The position numbers were made by a program, and so were the translations under genes. 5,999 nt of DNA. Origin: Candidatus Hydrogenedentota bacterium. Its GTDB lineage: Bacteria > Hydrogenedentota > Hydrogenedentia > Hydrogenedentales > SLHB01. Below, one piece after another: positions 4,816-5,999 of the stretch (its first letter is position 1; each line of letters opens with the position of its first letter). The stretch spans positions 1 to 5,999 of the forward strand of contig PWNM01000100.1 in assembly GCA_003557825.1 (NCBI GenBank), read 5' to 3'. The notes below the pieces were generated by a model. The model made no database searches. It saw nothing but the letters and a program-made list of their open reading frames with translations, and was not told the DNA's origin.

Positions 4816-5999
4816 TCGTCCTCCAGTTGTTCCTCAAGCAGTTGCCGTTGGTGCATATCTGCATAGAGACCATTTAGGAGAAGCAACTCATCATGCGTTC
4901 CCTGTTCGACGATGGCGCCGTCGCGCACGACGAGGATCTGGTCGGCATGCTTCACGGTCGAGATACGATGGGCGATGATAACACTCGTTCGAGTGGCCAT
5001 GACCTGCCGCAGACGGCTCAGGATCGCTTCCTCAGTATGGGTGTCGACGCTTGACAGCGCATCATCGAGAATCAGAATGGACGGATCCCGGACCACGGCG
5101 CGGGCAATGGTCAGCCGCTGTTTTTGACCGCCCGAGAGGTTTAGCCCTCGCTCGCCCAGCAACGTATCATATCCATCAGGCAATTCACGGATGGTATCCA
5201 TCAACTGGGCCACTTCACAGGCGGCGTCCAATTCCTTATCCGTCGCGCCGGGACGACCGAAGCATAAATTCTCGCGGATGGTGTCCGAAAAAAGGAATGT
5301 ATCCTGGGGGACATATCCGATTTCATTTCGGAGCACCGACAGGGGAATTTTTCGGATATCCACATCATCGATGTAGACTGCTCCATGGTCTGGATCGTAT
5401 TCGCGCAGCATAAGGTTCACGATAGTACTTTTTCCGGAACCGGTCGGCCCGACGATAGCGATTGTTTCTCCAGGTTGGGCGTCAAAGGTGATATCCAGCA
5501 GTACAGGGGTGCTTCCATACCCAAATGTGACGTTTTCGAATCGGATAGCGCCCTCTATGGATGCGATATCGGAACGCACATCGGAAGCATCTTTAATGGT
5601 CGGGCGTTCGGTCATGATCTCAAGAATACGATTCATGCTCACAGCGCCGCGCTGATACAGGCTCAATACCCAGCCAAACTGGGTCAGCGGGAAGGCCAAC
5701 ATAACCAGACACATAATAAAGGCGGAAAAGTCCCCCAGGCTTAGAGGAACCTCTCGCCACACAACAGTTCCGGCTTCCCAAACCGGACGGGTCGTAGGAA
5801 TTTCGTAAATCACCATGCGCCCGCCTTGCCAAAGCACCAACACGATAATCGCCGACAGGAGCATCTCGACCAAGGGCCACATCAACGCGGATACCGATGC
5901 CAGTTTGAGTCCTTCGCGCATATAGAGATGGGATTCCTTGGTGAAGTCGCGAACCTCGCGATCGGCAATGGCATAAGCCCGCACTACACGCGCGCCGGC
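4812..5999 (-). CDS. ABC exporter half-transporter with degenerate Walker B (YheI/BmrC-like subunit), partial at its N-terminus
   Basis: The reading frame is open to the right edge. The first visible residues, AGARVVRAYAIADREV, match the cytoplasmic coupling segment that precedes the fifth membrane helix, so roughly 200 N-terminal residues and the start are missing. A GTG at 5984 is inside this conserved segment and is not a start. In visible numbering the membrane segments are about 38-65 and 91-112, joined by a long outward loop (66-90). The ATPase has Walker A GPTGSGKST (184-192), Gln232 in VPQDTFLF, canonical LSGGQKQR (from 288), Walker B ILILDD with Asp313 where catalytic Glu is normal, SSVD and switch His344. 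Asp in place of Glu makes this the degenerate-site subunit of a heterodimer, as known for TM287 and BmrC. It pairs with the LSTGQ subunit encoded immediately downstream with a four-base overlap. Confidence 0.93.
   Translation of the reverse strand, partial: AGARVVRAYAIADREVRDFTKESHLYMREGLKLASVSALMWPLVEMLLSAIIVLVLWQGGRMVIYEIPTTRPVWEAGTVVWREVPLSLGDFSAFIMCLVMLAFPLTQFGWVLSLYQRGAVSMNRILEIMTERPTIKDASDVRSDIASIEGAIRFENVTFGYGSTPVLLDITFDAQPGETIAIVGPTGSGKSTIVNLMLREYDPDHGAVYIDDVDIRKIPLSVLRNEIGYVPQDTFLFSDTIRENLCFGRPGATDKELDAACEVAQLMDTIRELPDGYDTLLGERGLNLSGGQKQRLTIARAVVRDPSILILDDALSSVDTHTEEAILSRLRQVMATRTSVIIAHRISTVKHADQILVVRDGAIVEQGTHDELLLLNGLYADMHQRQLLEEQLEDE
4820..4824 (-). promoter_or_regulatory. Ribosome binding site of the second exporter subunit, inside the first subunit's last codons
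   Basis: The minus strand reads GGAGG, ACGA, ATGA: a strong Shine-Dalgarno four bases before a start codon that overlaps the upstream stop. This fits coupled, near-equimolar synthesis of two exporter subunits. Confidence 0.75.

Noticed and set aside
5982..5984. GTG as the start codon of the right-edge ABC gene
   Set aside because: The frame stays open to the window edge. The five preceding residues (AGARV) continue a conserved transporter motif, so the gene is truncated by the window.

Overview
The window is a compact, GC-rich (roughly 55-60% by eye) bacterial segment holding five protein-coding genes. Two are cut by the window edges. There are no RNA genes, insertion sequences or CRISPR arrays. 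GGAGG-type ribosome binding sites, MsbA-like half-transporters, an enolase-superfamily enzyme and an Rnk-type module suggest a heterotrophic Gram-negative bacterium. I cannot name the phylum from the sequence.

Layout, left to right. (1) Positions 1-329, minus strand: the N-terminal part of a mandelate racemase/muconate lactonizing (enolase superfamily) enzyme, running off the left edge. (2) Positions 330-487: a divergent promoter region with two inverted repeats that are candidate operators. (3) Positions 488-1576, plus strand: a TetR-type regulator of 362 residues. Its C-terminal 130 or so residues are an essentially complete Rnk protein (GreA/GreB C-terminal fold), so it is a one-polypeptide fusion of a DNA-binding repressor and an RNA-polymerase-binding module. 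(4) Positions 1584-2807, minus strand: a radical SAM enzyme with a SPASM/twitch-type auxiliary cluster domain, ending 7 bp from the end of the regulator. (5) Positions 2808-2919: a gap with two clean palindromes. (6) Positions 2920-4815 and 4812-5999 (5' end outside the window), minus strand: two ABC exporter half-transporters overlapping by ATGA.

The two ABC subunits look like an obligate heterodimer of the BmrCD/TM287-288 type. One has the canonical LSGGQ signature but an Asp in place of the catalytic Walker B Glu. The other has a canonical Walker B Glu but an altered signature, LSTGQ. Both deviations fall in the same composite ATP site. The radical SAM gene follows on the same strand, so enzyme and exporter may serve one pathway, for example making and exporting a modified peptide or small molecule. 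No precursor gene is visible and that link is inference.

The most unusual item is the TetR-Rnk fusion regulator. It is divergent from the enolase-superfamily gene and convergent with the radical SAM/exporter set, so either could be its target.
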